From: Phyllobacterium sp. 21LDTY02-6
GTDB taxonomy: Bacteria > Pseudomonadota > Alphaproteobacteria > Rhizobiales > Rhizobiaceae
DNA length: 64,000 bases
Direction of reading: 5' to 3'
Assembly: GCF_023554255.2 (NCBI RefSeq)
Contig: NZ_JAMJWD020000001.1
Span: forward strand, 1,208,755 to 1,272,754
In this document: positions 48,432-57,943 of the stretch, piece by piece
How positions within the stretch are numbered: the stretch's first letter is position 1
Layout: every line of letters begins with the position of its first letter
Program-made: the position numbers and the translations under genes
The notes under the pieces: model-generated
The model's database searches: none
Seen by the model: only the letters and a program-made list of their open reading frames with translations
Told to the model about the DNA's origin: nothing

Positions 48432-49853
48432 TCAAGCCTCGTCGTCGGTCTTCTTCTTTGCAGCCTTCTTCGGCGCGGCCTTCTTGGCCGGCTTCTTGGC
48501 TTCCGCCTTGGTGTCGGTCTCGTCATCCGCCATCAGCTCTTCCTTGGTCACGGTCTTGTCCGTCACCTTGATGCTTTCGAGCAGGTGGTCGACGACCTTC
48601 TCTTCGAAGATCGGGGCGCGCAGGCCGTTGATCGCGTCCGGCGTGTTGCGGAAGAAGTCGTAAATCTGCTTCTCCTGGCCCGGATACTGGCGAACCTGAT
48701 CGTAGACGGCGCGCTGCAGCTCTTCTTCCGTCACTTCGACGCCGGCCTTGTTGCCGATCTCGGAAAGGACGAGGCCGAGACGAACGCGACGTTCAGCAAG
48801 CTTGCGATATTCCTCGCGTGCCTCTTCCTCGGTCGTCTCTTCGTCTTCGAAAGTCTTGCCGGCGGTCTGCAGATCCTGCGTGATCTGCGACCAGATATTG
48901 TTGAACTCCGCATCGATGAGGCGCTGCGGTGACTCGAACTTGTACTCGCCGTCGAGAGCGTCGAGAATCTGGCGCTTCACCTTCTGGCGGGAGAACGACT
49001 TGTACTGGTTCTCGATCTGCTCGCGGATCAGCTGGCGCAGGCGCTCGGCATTCTCGAGGCCAAGCGACTGGGCGGTCTCGTCATTGATCACGATCTCGCC
49101 CGGCTTGCCCACTTCCTTGACCTTGATGTCGAAGGTGGCATCCTTGCCGGCGAGATGCGCGGCCTGGTACTGCTCGGGGAACGTGACCTTGATTTCCTTC
49201 TCGTCACCGGCCTTGACGCCGATCAGCTGGTCTTCGAAGCCCGGAATGAACTGGCCGGAACCAAGCACCAGCGTCGCATCCGTGTCGGCGCCGCCGTCGA
49301 AGGGAACGCCGTCGACCTTGCCGAGATAATCCATGGTGACGCGATCGCCGCTTTCGGCCTTGCCCTTCTTGGGCTCGAACGTCTGGGCGGAACTCGCGAT
49401 GCGCTTGGCCTGCTCCTCGACTTCCTCATCGGTGACTTCGACGACTTCGCGGGTAACGCTGATCTTCGACGCGTCCTTGAGTTCGATTTCCGGCAGCACT
49501 TCGTAGTTGAGCGAGAATTCGAAATCGGCCTCGCCGTTCAATACTTTCTCGGCTTCCTTCTCGTCTTCCGTCATGACGACTTCAGGCTGGGTCGCCGACT
49601 TCTCGTTGCGGTCGGAGAGAATGGTGCGTGAGGAATCGCTGAGGATCTCGTTGACGACTTCCGCCATGAACGACTTGCCATATACCTTGCGCAGATGGCT
49701 TACAGGCACCTTCCCGGGACGAAATCCGTTGATGCGCGCCTTGGCGCTGGCACCCTGGAGGCGTTCGGAAAGCTTTGCTTCCAGATCCTTGGCCGGAACG
49801 ACGACCTTGATCTCGCGCTTCAGTCCTTCATTGAGCGTTTCAGTAACCTGCAT
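48432..49853 (-). CDS. tig: Trigger factor
   Basis: 473 residues. Ribosome-bound chaperone and peptidyl-prolyl isomerase. The ribosome-binding signature is [17 protein letters not shown] near residue 45. A FKBP-like domain (about 160-245) and a helical arm domain follow; the end is a Lys/Ala-rich tail typical of rhizobia. ATG 49853 is chosen with AAGG nine bases upstream; TTG 49859 is a less likely alternative. Confidence 0.95.
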   Translation of the reverse strand: MQVTETLNEGLKREIKVVVPAKDLEAKLSERLQGASAKARINGFRPGKVPVSHLRKVYGKSFMAEVVNEILSDSSRTILSDRNEKSATQPEVVMTEDEKEAEKVLNGEADFEFSLNYEVLPEIELKDASKISVTREVVEVTDEEVEEQAKRIASSAQTFEPKKGKAESGDRVTMDYLGKVDGVPFDGGADTDATLVLGSGQFIPGFEDQLIGVKAGDEKEIKVTFPEQYQAAHLAGKDATFDIKVKEVGKPGEIVINDETAQSLGLENAERLRQLIREQIENQYKSFSRQKVKRQILDALDGEYKFESPQRLIDAEFNNIWSQITQDLQTAGKTFEDEETTEEEAREEYRKLAERRVRLGLVLSEIGNKAGVEVTEEELQRAVYDQVRQYPGQEKQIYDFFRNTPDAINGLRAPIFEEKVVDHLLESIKVTDKTVTKEELMADDETDTKAEAKKPAKKAAPKKAAKKKTDDEA

Positions 49854-50403
49854 ATCCAAACCTTCACTTCTAACATTTGCCCCGCCGTTACCGGCACTCT
49901 TGCCAAATTGCGGGAAGAAAACTGTTGCCTTCGTGGTTCCGGGAAGCGGATGGACGAGCTTCGCTCGTCTTCACATTGATTATATAATCCTGTTCCAACT
50001 CGACTTCCGATTTGTGCCCTCGCCGTAATACATGCCGCAGCACAAAACTGGGTTGGAAATCGCACCGTCACCGACTGGTCGCTCCCTTTACTCGGCTCGG
50101 TCGCAAAAATCAATGGTGGAGCCAGGCTGGCGCGCAAAATTGACAGGAGCGCACAATACCACTCCAGATTGCGAGGTGACAATCGTCGGGAACTGTGCAA
50201 ATCTGCCCGCATGGGGATTTGAGACTAGTGTCAATCTAACTCGTGCAACCTTTCATGGCGCTGCCCTGCTATGTCCTATCTCCCCGCATGCACCTTAGCT
50301 TAATCCGAATTTGTACTACTCGACCTGATCGTTCGCGAAGTTCGTTCTAGCATTTTTATCTGTATCAGAATGATGTCGCCCAATCGTCGGGACGTTTCAC
50401 TGT
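49854..50403. other. Intergenic region between tig and the RND operon
   Basis: No gene is convincing in these 550 bases. On the minus strand TATAAT (49984-49979) could be the tig -10, without a good -35; a hairpin GACGAGC-TTC-GCTCGTC (49953-49969) lies between it and the gene. TTCGCGAA near 50333 is a short palindrome. No regulator gene is adjacent to the pump. Confidence 0.45.
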
Positions 50404-51624
50404 ATGGAGACCTGTCCTTTGTCGTCCAGTTTGAATTCTACCCTGAAGGCCGGCATCGCCGCCCTTCTGTTTTCCTGCACTTCGGCCTTTGCCCAGGAAG
50501 CGGCATCTCCTCCCCCGCCCCCTCCGGTCACGGTCGCAAAGCCGGTCGTACGCGACGTCGTCGATAGCGACGAGTTCATCGGCCGTTTCGAGGCCGTCGA
50601 CCAGGTCTCCATCCGGTCGCGCGTCGCCGGATATCTCGACAAGATCGAGTTCAAGGACGGCGCCCTGGTAAAGCAGGGCGATCCATTGTTCACGATCGAC
50701 CAGCGGCCCTACATCACTGCGCTGTCGCAGGCCGAGGCCTCGCTGGAAGTCGCCAAGACCACCCTCATCTATGCCGAGGCGCAGTTCAAGCGCACGGAGT
50801 CGCTCGCCAGCAGCGGCACATTGTCGGCATCGCAGCTCGACGACCGGCGCCGGGACTTCATTTCGGCGCAGGCAAATGTCCGCGGCGCCGAAGCGGCCCT
50901 CGCCCGCGCCAGGCTCGACCTCGAATATACGAGGATCACGGCGCCGCTCAGCGGCCGGATCGACCGGCGGCTGATATCCGTCGGCAATCTCGTCCAGCCG
51001 GACCAGACCATCCTCACCACCATCGTCTCGCTCGATCCGATCGATTTCTATTTCGACGTGGACGAGAGGAACCTGCTCTCCTATGCCAAGACCGCCCGCG
51101 AGCGCGGCAGCAACCTGCAGGAAGGCGGCGGCGGCATCGAGGTCACCGTGCGGGTGGCCGACGCCAATGAAAAGCCGTTCAAGGGGACTGTCGACTTTGC
51201 CGAAAACCGGATCGACAGCGAGACCGGCACGGTCCGGGTCCGGGCGCGCTTCGCCAATCCGGATTTCGTCCTGCAGCCCGGCCTCTTCGGCCGTGTCGAC
51301 GTAGCGGCATCCAACAGCTACCGGGGCATTCTCGTTCCCGACGAGGCCATCGGATCGGACCAGAACGAGCGGATCGTATTCACCGTCACCGAGGATGGCA
51401 CCGTCACGCCGAAGCCCGTCCGCATCGGGCCGAAGCTCTATGGCTATCGCGTCATCCGCTCCGGGATGACGGGCGACGAGACCATCGTCGTCAACGGCCT
51501 CATGCGCATCCGGCCCGGCGTCAAGGTAAAGCCTGAAATGACGGAATTGCCGCCGGAGGCCGTCACCGCGGACAGTTCGTCCGCGGCGGCCGCCGATGCC
51601 CCTGTTCCGGAGACCGCGCAATGA
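50404..51624 (+). CDS. RND efflux periplasmic adaptor
   Basis: 406 residues. AcrA/HlyD-type membrane-fusion protein linking pump and outer-membrane channel. The signal peptide ends at about AFA-QEA; the Cys in LLFSC is not a good lipobox. Lipoyl half-motifs flank a coiled-coil hairpin (about 100-165), followed by barrel domains ending near VKPEMTELPP. TTG 50419, nine bases after GGAG, is an alternative start. It overlaps the pump gene by 4 bases. The pair resembles the Bep systems of Brucella. Confidence 0.9.
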   Translation: METCPLSSSLNSTLKAGIAALLFSCTSAFAQEAASPPPPPPVTVAKPVVRDVVDSDEFIGRFEAVDQVSIRSRVAGYLDKIEFKDGALVKQGDPLFTIDQRPYITALSQAEASLEVAKTTLIYAEAQFKRTESLASSGTLSASQLDDRRRDFISAQANVRGAEAALARARLDLEYTRITAPLSGRIDRRLISVGNLVQPDQTILTTIVSLDPIDFYFDVDERNLLSYAKTARERGSNLQEGGGGIEVTVRVADANEKPFKGTVDFAENRIDSETGTVRVRARFANPDFVLQPGLFGRVDVAASNSYRGILVPDEAIGSDQNERIVFTVTEDGTVTPKPVRIGPKLYGYRVIRSGMTGDETIVVNGLMRIRPGVKVKPEMTELPPEAVTADSSSAAAADAPVPETAQ

Positions 51625-54600
51625 GATTTGCACATTTCTTCGTGGACCGTCCCATCTTTGCGACGGTCCTTTCAATCGTTTTGCTGATCGTCGGCGGCAT
51701 CGCCTATACCCAGCTGCCCGTGGCGCAGTATCCGGAAATCGCACCCCCGACGATCGTCATCCGCACCTCCTATCCCGGTGCCGATGCCGAGACGATCGCC
51801 AATACGGTGGCGACGCCCATCGAACAGGAAGTCAACGGCGTGGAGGGAATGCTCTACATGTCGTCCTATTCGACCGCCGATGGCTCCATGGCGCTGACCG
51901 TCACCTTCCGGCTCGGCACCGATCTCGACAAGGCCCAGGTCCTGGTGCAGAACCGCGTTTCGATCGCCGAACCGCGGCTGCCCGAGGAAGTGCGCCGCCT
52001 CGGCATCACGACGACCAAAAGCTCTCCGGACCTGATGATGGTGGTTCACATTCTCTCGCCCAACGGGAGATATGACCAGCTCTACGCCTCCAACTACGCG
52101 CGCAGCCGGGTGCGGGACGTGCTCCTGCGCCTCGATGGCGTCGGCGACCTGATCATCTTCGGCGAACGCGAATATTCGCTGCGCATCTGGCTCGACCCGG
52201 AAAAGCTTGCCGCCTATGGCATGACCTCGGACGATGTCGTCCAGTCTCTGCGCGACCAGAACGTGCAGGTTTCCGGCGGCTCGATCGGCGGACCACCGAC
52301 TTCCGGCAACAATGCGTTCCAATATACCGTGACGACCGAGGGCCGCTTCAGCGACGCAAGGCAGTTCCGCTATGTCATCGTCAAGGCGAGCCAGTCCGGC
52401 CGTCTCGTGCAATTGCAGGATGTCGCCAGGATCGAGCTCGGCGCCAAGGACTATGTCACCAACAGCTATCTCAACGGCAGTCCGGCTGTTGCGCTCGGCA
52501 TATTCAGCCGCCCGGGCACCAATGCCCTCGCCGCTGCTGCCTCCATCCGCAGCACCATGGAGGAACTCTCCAAGGATTTCCCCGATGGCCTGACCTATGA
52601 CATCGTCTACAATCCGACGGAGTTCATCGCGGAATCCATCAACGAGGTCTACAAGACCATCATCGAGGCCGTCATATTGGTGGCGCTCGTCGTTCTCGTA
52701 TTCCTGCAATCCTGGCGAACGGCCATCATCCCCATCGTGGCGATCCCGGTATCGCTGATCGGCACGCTCGCCATCCTGCTCGCCTTCGGCTTCTCGCTCA
52801 ACATGCTGACGCTGTTCGGCCTGGTGCTCGCCATCGGCATCGTGGTCGACGACGCCATCGTGGTCGTGGAGAATGTCGAGCGAAACCTGGCGCGGGGGAT
52901 GACACCGAAGGAAGCCTCGCATGTGACGATGGACGAAGTCGGCACCGCGGTCATCGCGATTTCGCTCGTCCTCATCGCCGTCTTCGTGCCAACCGCCTTC
53001 ATACCGGGCATTACTGGCCAGTTCTATCTCCAGTTTGCCATCACGATCGCGGTTGCGACGGCCATTTCGGCGCTCAATTCGCTGACGCTGTCGCCTGCCC
53101 TGGCGGCAATCGTGTTGCGGCCGCATGGGCACAAGGAGTCGAACAATCCGCTGGCGAGGGTCGGCCGGTCGCTGGCCAACGGCTTCAACCGGGGCTTCGA
53201 CAAGATGGCGTCGGGCTATTCCTGGGTGATCCGCCATCTGGTCAGTTCGGCGACAGGCATCGTCGCGTCGCTGCTGGTGTTCGTCGCCCTGCTCGGCGCC
53301 ACCTGGTTCATGGCGACCTCCATCCCGCGCGGCTTCATACCGCTCATGGATCAAGGCTATGCCATCGTCGTCGTGCAATTGCCCGACGGCGCGTCGCTGT
53401 CGCGAACGGATGCCGCGATCCAGAAGGCGACCGAACTGGTGCGCAAGACACCGGGCGTGAAGAACGCCGTCGCCTTCTCGGGCTTCAGCGGCGCAACCTT
53501 CACCAATGCTTCCAATTCGGGCGTGGTGTTCGCGACCTTCGACGATTTCGAGAAACGGCTTGAACACGGCCAGGATGCGAATTCGATCATCGGCCAGCTC
53601 TACGGCACGCTGCAGAGCATACAGGAGGCATTCATCATCGCCGTGCCGCCGCCGCCCATCAACGGCATCGGCACGTCGGGCGGCTTCAAGATGCAGCTGC
53701 TCGATCGCGACAGTTCCGACATGCGCCGCGTGCTGGCGCTGGCCTACCAGATGATGGGCGAAGCCAACCAGACACCGGGCCTGACCGGCGTGTTCACCAC
53801 CTTCTCTGCCTCCAGCCCGCAATATTTCCTTGAGATAGACCGCGACAAGGCGCGGGCGCTGAACGTTCCCATACCGAACATCTTCGAAAGTCTTGCCACC
53901 AATCTTGGCACGTCTTATGTGAACGATTTCAATGCCTTCGGACGAGTTTATCAAGTCCGGGCACAGGCGGACCAGCAGTTCCGCGTCGAGCGGGACGATA
54001 TTCTCGCACTCAAGGTCAGATCGGCCAGCGGTGCGCTCGTTCCCCTTGGCACGCTGGTGGAAATCAGGGACACGACCGGCCCGTCGCTGGTCCAGCGCTA
54101 CAATATGTACGTATCGGTGCCCTTGCAGGGCAGCGCTGCGCCGGGCGTCTCGACGGGTGCGGCGCTCGACTCGATGGAGGCGCTTGCGGCCAAGACTTTG
54201 CCGCAGGGCACGACGTTCAACTGGACGGAACTTGCCTTCCAGGAGCGCAATACGGGCAATACGGCAGTGTTCATCTTCGCGCTGTCGGTGGTGTTCGTGT
54301 TCCTTGCCCTGTCCGCCCAGTATGAAAGCTGGGTGCTGCCTCTGGCCATCATCCTGATCGTTCCGCTGGCGGTGCTCGCTGCCCTGATCGGCGTCTGGCT
54401 GCGCGGCATGGACAACAACATCCTGACGCAGATCGGCCTCGTGGTGCTGATCGGGCTGGCGGCGAAGAACGCCATTCTGATCGTGGAGTTCGCCCGCCAG
54501 CACGAGGAACAGGGCTCCGATCCGATCGAGGCGGCCATCGAGGCAAGCCGCCTGCGCCTGCGTCCGATCCTGATGACGGCCTTCGCATTCATCTTCGGCG

Positions 54601-54785
54601 TCGTGCCGCTGATGATCGCCACGGGCCCCGGCGCCGAAATGCGCCAGTCGCTGGGAACGGCGGTGTTTTCGGGCATGCTGGGCGTCACATTCTTCGGGTT
54701 GTTCCTCACACCCGTCTTCTATGTGGCCCTGCGCTCTTTCGGGCGAAGGCGAAAGCCGGCGGCCGAAGAAGCGGCAGCGCACTAG
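51621..54785 (+). CDS. RND multidrug efflux pump, HAE1 family
   Basis: 1054 residues, inner-membrane proton-driven pump of the AcrB type. Starts MRFAHFFVDRPIFATVLSI; twelve membrane helices flank two large periplasmic loops. The proton-relay Asp pair is in GIVVDDAIVVVENVERN in TM4, and the TM10 Lys lies in LAAKNAILIVEFAR. The gene is coupled to the adaptor (ATGA) and followed by a terminator. There is no outer-membrane partner gene here, so a TolC homologue elsewhere must serve. Confidence 0.93.
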   Translation: MRFAHFFVDRPIFATVLSIVLLIVGGIAYTQLPVAQYPEIAPPTIVIRTSYPGADAETIANTVATPIEQEVNGVEGMLYMSSYSTADGSMALTVTFRLGTDLDKAQVLVQNRVSIAEPRLPEEVRRLGITTTKSSPDLMMVVHILSPNGRYDQLYASNYARSRVRDVLLRLDGVGDLIIFGEREYSLRIWLDPEKLAAYGMTSDDVVQSLRDQNVQVSGGSIGGPPTSGNNAFQYTVTTEGRFSDARQFRYVIVKASQSGRLVQLQDVARIELGAKDYVTNSYLNGSPAVALGIFSRPGTNALAAAASIRSTMEELSKDFPDGLTYDIVYNPTEFIAESINEVYKTIIEAVILVALVVLVFLQSWRTAIIPIVAIPVSLIGTLAILLAFGFSLNMLTLFGLVLAIGIVVDDAIVVVENVERNLARGMTPKEASHVTMDEVGTAVIAISLVLIAVFVPTAFIPGITGQFYLQFAITIAVATAISALNSLTLSPALAAIVLRPHGHKESNNPLARVGRSLANGFNRGFDKMASGYSWVIRHLVSSATGIVASLLVFVALLGATWFMATSIPRGFIPLMDQGYAIVVVQLPDGASLSRTDAAIQKATELVRKTPGVKNAVAFSGFSGATFTNASNSGVVFATFDDFEKRLEHGQDANSIIGQLYGTLQSIQEAFIIAVPPPPINGIGTSGGFKMQLLDRDSSDMRRVLALAYQMMGEANQTPGLTGVFTTFSASSPQYFLEIDRDKARALNVPIPNIFESLATNLGTSYVNDFNAFGRVYQVRAQADQQFRVERDDILALKVRSASGALVPLGTLVEIRDTTGPSLVQRYNMYVSVPLQGSAAPGVSTGAALDSMEALAAKTLPQGTTFNWTELAFQERNTGNTAVFIFALSVVFVFLALSAQYESWVLPLAIILIVPLAVLAALIGVWLRGMDNNILTQIGLVVLIGLAAKNAILIVEFARQHEEQGSDPIEAAIEASRLRLRPILMTAFAFIFGVVPLMIATGPGAEMRQSLGTAVFSGMLGVTFFGLFLTPVFYVALRSFGRRRKPAAEEAAAH

Positions 54786-54790
54786 CAACG

Positions 54791-54819
54791 AAAGGCGTGG
54801 ATCACCTCCACGCCTTTTT
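54791..54819 (+). terminator. Terminator after the RND operon
   Basis: AAAGGCGTGGA (54791-54801) pairs with TCCACGCCTTT (54807-54817), giving an 11-bp stem with a five-base loop, followed by T residues. Confidence 0.8.
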
Positions 54820-54963
54820 CTTTTCCACAGTAGCCCGGATATTGGCCTGCCAAGGTTGACCCGCGCCGCCATGTTCTCCAGACTGTCGTCGAAGTCGTTC
54901 CGTTCCGGCGGGATTTAAAGTTTGCGAATGGCCTGCTCCGGTCGCAACGAACGGAGAGCAAAT

Positions 54964-55101
54964 ATGAAGCACCAATGCGCCGTTATCGGCGTCCTTATAG
55001 TCTTGTTCGGCTTGCTTGGGCTGGTGGCGATGCACTCCAGAGAAGATGCGGGACCCAATTCGAGCCGCCAGATCATCCCGTCCATCGACGCGCCATCGTG
55101 A
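54964..55101 (+). CDS. 45-residue membrane peptide
   Basis: ATG 54964 has GGAG seven to eight bases upstream. Residues 6-24 are strongly hydrophobic (AVIGVLIVLFGLLGLVAM), then a charged and Ser-rich tail (HSREDAGPNSSRQ). One membrane helix or uncleaved signal is predicted. It is followed by a small lipoprotein gene. No family recognised. Confidence 0.5.
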   Translation: MKHQCAVIGVLIVLFGLLGLVAMHSREDAGPNSSRQIIPSIDAPS

Positions 55102-55137
55102 TCCGCCGATGGATGGCAAACCCTGAACGGAACGCCG

Positions 55138-55281
55138 ATGCCGAGACTCTTTCTGGTTTTCCTGACTGTCGCGATCTCGATACCACTGGCCGGCTGCGTG
55201 AGCGATCCCAATTTCCGGCCACCGGACCCGAGGACCTACGAGCCGCCAGTCTATGACGGCTCGTCACATGGCGGACGATAA
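55138..55281 (+). CDS. 47-residue lipoprotein
   Basis: The signal peptide (MPRLFLVFLTVAISIP) ends in lipobox LAGC with Cys20. The mature part is about 28 residues, Pro- and Tyr-rich (PPDPRTYEPPVYDG). CGGAA lies before the ATG. It starts 36 bases after the 45-residue peptide gene and converges on the Cys-rich protein. Confidence 0.55.
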   Translation: MPRLFLVFLTVAISIPLAGCVSDPNFRPPDPRTYEPPVYDGSSHGGR

Positions 55282-55300
55282 TGGTTCGTCCACTGTCCGC

Positions 55301-55630
55301 CTACCAGTTGCGCACGCAATAGCCCCGGCGTGAAAGATGGAAGCCGCGCGGGCAGGCCCTGTGGGCCGGGCGGATACGCACGCATTCACCAAAGCGATTG
55401 AGCCGGCGACCCGGGCCGCAGCGCGCGATCCGGCGATTTGGCACGCACCGTCCCCAGCGATTGACGTGCCAGCCACGCCCGCACCGCCAGCCGACCTGCT
55501 CCAGCACCTGCGACAGTTCGATCGAATTGCTGCGAGCCGGCGCTGCGGGCGACGCTCCGGCCGGCGCAGCCATGGCAAACAGTCCGCCGATCAGGACGAG
55601 TACAGAAAGACCGATTTTCCATGATGACAT
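55301..55630 (-). CDS. Secreted Cys-rich GCG_CRPN-type repeat protein
   Basis: 109 residues. Signal peptide (about 1-24, ending GAS-PAAP). The rest has three repeats with Cys pairs: RCGRGWHVNRWGRCVP, RCGPGRRLNRFGECVR and ACPRGFHLSRRGYCVR. This is the GCG_CRPN-prefix repeat pattern of small secreted alphaproteobacterial proteins of unknown role. ATG 55630 has the strong site GGAGGAA, which lies inside a hairpin. Likely disulfide-bonded in the periplasm. Confidence 0.75.
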   Translation of the reverse strand: MSSWKIGLSVLVLIGGLFAMAAPAGASPAAPARSNSIELSQVLEQVGWRCGRGWHVNRWGRCVPNRRIARCGPGRRLNRFGECVRIRPAHRACPRGFHLSRRGYCVRNW

Positions 55631-55635
55631 AGAAC

Positions 55636-55666
55636 TTCCTCCCATGAAGATATTCCATGGGAGGAA
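55636..55666 (-). promoter_or_regulatory. Hairpin that sequesters a ribosome site
   Basis: In the minus-strand transcript TTCCTCCCATG pairs with CATGGGAGGAA over 11 bp with a nine-base loop. The 3' arm includes the GGAGGAA ribosome site of the Cys-rich gene, whose ATG starts six bases on. The 5' arm is an anti-Shine-Dalgarno sequence. Confidence 0.6.
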
Positions 55667-55740
55667 AAATAACTCCAATAGGCCGGGACTGCCACAATAA
55701 ATTGTCGGCAATTGCCGGTGCGCCGGCGATACCGCAAGGG

Positions 55741-56379
55741 CTAATCGCGCCGAGGCCTCTTCACCGCGCGGATCGTGCCGCTTCCGCCGCCACCGCAGAA
55801 GAAGCGGTCCTTGCCGTCCGATTCAAGCCCGGACACGCCGCAACCGGAAGGCATTTCGATGATCTCGAGGACTTCGCCGGTCGCGACATTGATCCGCCTG
55901 ACATCGCTCTCGTCGCCCTCCCACGTCCCGTGCCAGAGCTCGCCATCGACCCAGGTGACGCCGGTGACCACGCGCCTGGATTCGATGGTGCGCAGGACCT
56001 TGCCCGTTTCAGGATCGACCTGATGGATCCTGCGGCCCCGGTGCTGCCCGACCCAGAGCGAGCCCTCGGCCCAGGCGAGGCCGGAATCGCCGCCATTGCC
56101 GGGCGCGGGTATCGTCGCCACCACTGCGCCGTTCTTCGGGTCGATCTTCTGGATGACAGTCTCGGCGATCTGGAAGATATGGCGGCCGTCGAACGCCGTC
56201 CCGGCATGGGCGGCCGCGTCGATGGAACGGGTAATCACACCGTCCTCGGGGTCCATGGCATTGATCCTGTCGCCTGATGCGAACCAGACCTGGCTGCCAT
56301 CATAGGTCAGGCCGTGGACCTGTTCGACATCGGGAAATGGTCCATATTCGCGGATGATCTCGGCGGTGCTCGTCTTCAT
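55741..56379 (-). CDS. Cytosolic beta-propeller protein, glutamine cyclotransferase/Vgb-like
   Basis: 212 residues made of repeated blades such as VWFASGDRINAMDPEDG and LWVGQHRGRRIHQVDPETGKV. It has no signal peptide. The pattern fits the YncE/Vgb beta-propeller group; an enzymatic centre is not evident. ATG 56379 has GGAG eight bases upstream. It lies downstream of the winged-helix gene on the same strand. Confidence 0.65.
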   Translation of the reverse strand: MKTSTAEIIREYGPFPDVEQVHGLTYDGSQVWFASGDRINAMDPEDGVITRSIDAAAHAGTAFDGRHIFQIAETVIQKIDPKNGAVVATIPAPGNGGDSGLAWAEGSLWVGQHRGRRIHQVDPETGKVLRTIESRRVVTGVTWVDGELWHGTWEGDESDVRRINVATGEVLEIIEMPSGCGVSGLESDGKDRFFCGGGGSGTIRAVKRPRRD

Positions 56380-56419
56380 GGTTCGACTCCTGCTGTTCGA
56401 TGTTCGGTTCCCCGGCAAT

Positions 56420-57640
56420 CTAGTCGCTCGGCAATGGACCCGGGAGTAACAACACCGTCGGGAAACCGGCAATCACAGGCACCGTCCAGCGCCGCGCCCT
56501 GCCCTTGCCCAGCGCCTGCACCTTGCCAGCCGCCGCAAGCTGTTCGAGCCCGCGCTGCACCGTGCGGGCACTGGCGCCGAGCGCAATCGAAAGCGCGGAA
56601 CTCGCCCAGGTCTCGCCATCGGCAAGCAGCGCGAGCAAGGCCGCATGTTTCTCGTCGACAGGCGGCGCAAGCACGGCAACGCCGCCATTGTGCCTGGGCT
56701 TCAGCGCAAAGCCGCGCCCGGTAGCCCCAATGTCGGCAAGCGGCCGCAATTCGGCGCGCAGCCGGCCTATCTCCACCCGCAGCCGGGCTCGATGCGACTC
56801 GTCCGCATGTCTCGCGCCGAACGCCGATATCAGCAATTGCTCGCGCGAGACATCGCCGGGCCAGGCCTCCGCCAGCGCACGCACAAGCGCGAACAGCACC
56901 GGCCGCGTCGCCAGCGATACGACCTCATCCTGCCTGCGCACCGCATTGCGGCAGGCATCGACGACGAGCAGGTCCGACGAGAACAGCGTCTCGACCTCGT
57001 CGAGCAGAAGCGGACGCTGCCCATCGCCCTGGATCAGGCGGGCCGCCGGCCGACGCAGCACCAGGCCGACCTCTTCCACCTCGGCCGAAAGCGCCGGAAT
57101 GTCGGCCTCGCGGGCTGCCTCGACGGCACGGGCCAGCGCCTCGCGCGCCTGTCTTGTCCTGAGACGACGAATGGCAATGCCGGCCAGAACGAGATCATAG
57201 GCTGCCCGCGAGGCCGGCGGCAGGTCTGCCGGGTCGAGTTCGCCCAGCCGGCGCTCTGCCTCGTCGAGCGCGCCGATCAGCAGCAGGCGGCGCACCTCGA
57301 GATGTCGCGCATGGGCCGCGTTGATCCGGTCGCCCCGGCGCTCCAGCGTCAGGCGGGCCTGTTCGAGCTTCTTCACCGGCCAGCCGAGATCGCGCGAAAC
57401 CAGCGCTATTTCCGCTTCGGCGACGACGCAGCGGCTGCGCGCCACGGCTTCCCTCGGGCCGAACGCAGCAGCGGCGCGGCGCAGAAGCGACTTGGCACGG
57501 ACGAGATCGCCGAGTTGCGCCATGGCAATGCCGCGCAAGGCCAGCGCCGGCGCATCCTCGCGCAAGGCGACCCGCTTCAACGCGCCCAGCGCATCGCCCG
57601 CCGCAAGGGCCCGGGCGGCGGCAGTAATCAAGGAATCCAT
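56420..57640 (-). CDS. Winged-helix regulator with helical-repeat N terminus
   Basis: 406 residues. The N-terminal half (about 1-190) is Ala/Arg/Leu-rich helical repeat sequence like TPR. A segment at about 255-330 (SREQLLISAFGARHADESHR) resembles the OmpR/SARP DNA-binding fold, and a second HTH lies at about 355-405 (SALSIALGASARTVQRGLEQ). Probably a transcription regulator for the divergent small genes or the downstream propeller gene; effector unknown. Confidence 0.55.
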   Translation of the reverse strand: MDSLITAAARALAAGDALGALKRVALREDAPALALRGIAMAQLGDLVRAKSLLRRAAAAFGPREAVARSRCVVAEAEIALVSRDLGWPVKKLEQARLTLERRGDRINAAHARHLEVRRLLLIGALDEAERRLGELDPADLPPASRAAYDLVLAGIAIRRLRTRQAREALARAVEAAREADIPALSAEVEEVGLVLRRPAARLIQGDGQRPLLLDEVETLFSSDLLVVDACRNAVRRQDEVVSLATRPVLFALVRALAEAWPGDVSREQLLISAFGARHADESHRARLRVEIGRLRAELRPLADIGATGRGFALKPRHNGGVAVLAPPVDEKHAALLALLADGETWASSALSIALGASARTVQRGLEQLAAAGKVQALGKGRARRWTVPVIAGFPTVLLLPGPLPSD

Positions 57641-57751
57641 GCAAATCCCGTCACACTTGTCACTCTCCCGGTTCCGGCATCCGGTTCTATCCTGCCTGAT
57701 GACCGGCAAGCGCACGGCGCCGGGCGATCGAACAACGCCGAGGAGAACTTC

Positions 57752-57943
57752 ATGGACAATAGTCTAAAGAGCGCGCAGCAAGTGTGCAATTGTCACCCGG
57801 AACGGGCGGAAGGCGTTCGAAGCGCGCCGCGCGGATCGGGTCTGATGAATGTCTCGGCGCGCAGCAGCGCGGCGATGGACACTCGTTCCAGCGATCAGCA
57901 CGGAGTGGAAGACCATGGCCAAGCCATCGAACCCCGCAAGTAA
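57752..57943 (+). CDS. 63-residue uncharacterised peptide with strong ribosome site
   Basis: GAGGAGAACTTC precedes ATG 57752. The product starts MDNSLKSAQQVCNCHPERAE and has two Cys, then low-complexity sequence; no domain is seen. It overlaps the next gene by 29 bases in another frame. It may be a leader peptide, a decayed remnant or a regulatory reading frame. Confidence 0.35.
   Translation: MDNSLKSAQQVCNCHPERAEGVRSAPRGSGLMNVSARSSAAMDTRSSDQHGVEDHGQAIEPRK

Noticed and set aside
51672-54872. A frame of more than 1000 codons on the minus strand
   Set aside because: Fully antisense to the RND pump gene; low-complexity His/Arg/Asp composition typical of shadow frames.
56394-56410. Clustered GTTC motifs near the propeller gene start
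   Set aside because: Spacings are 3 and 10 bases, not the 7 required for a LexA box.
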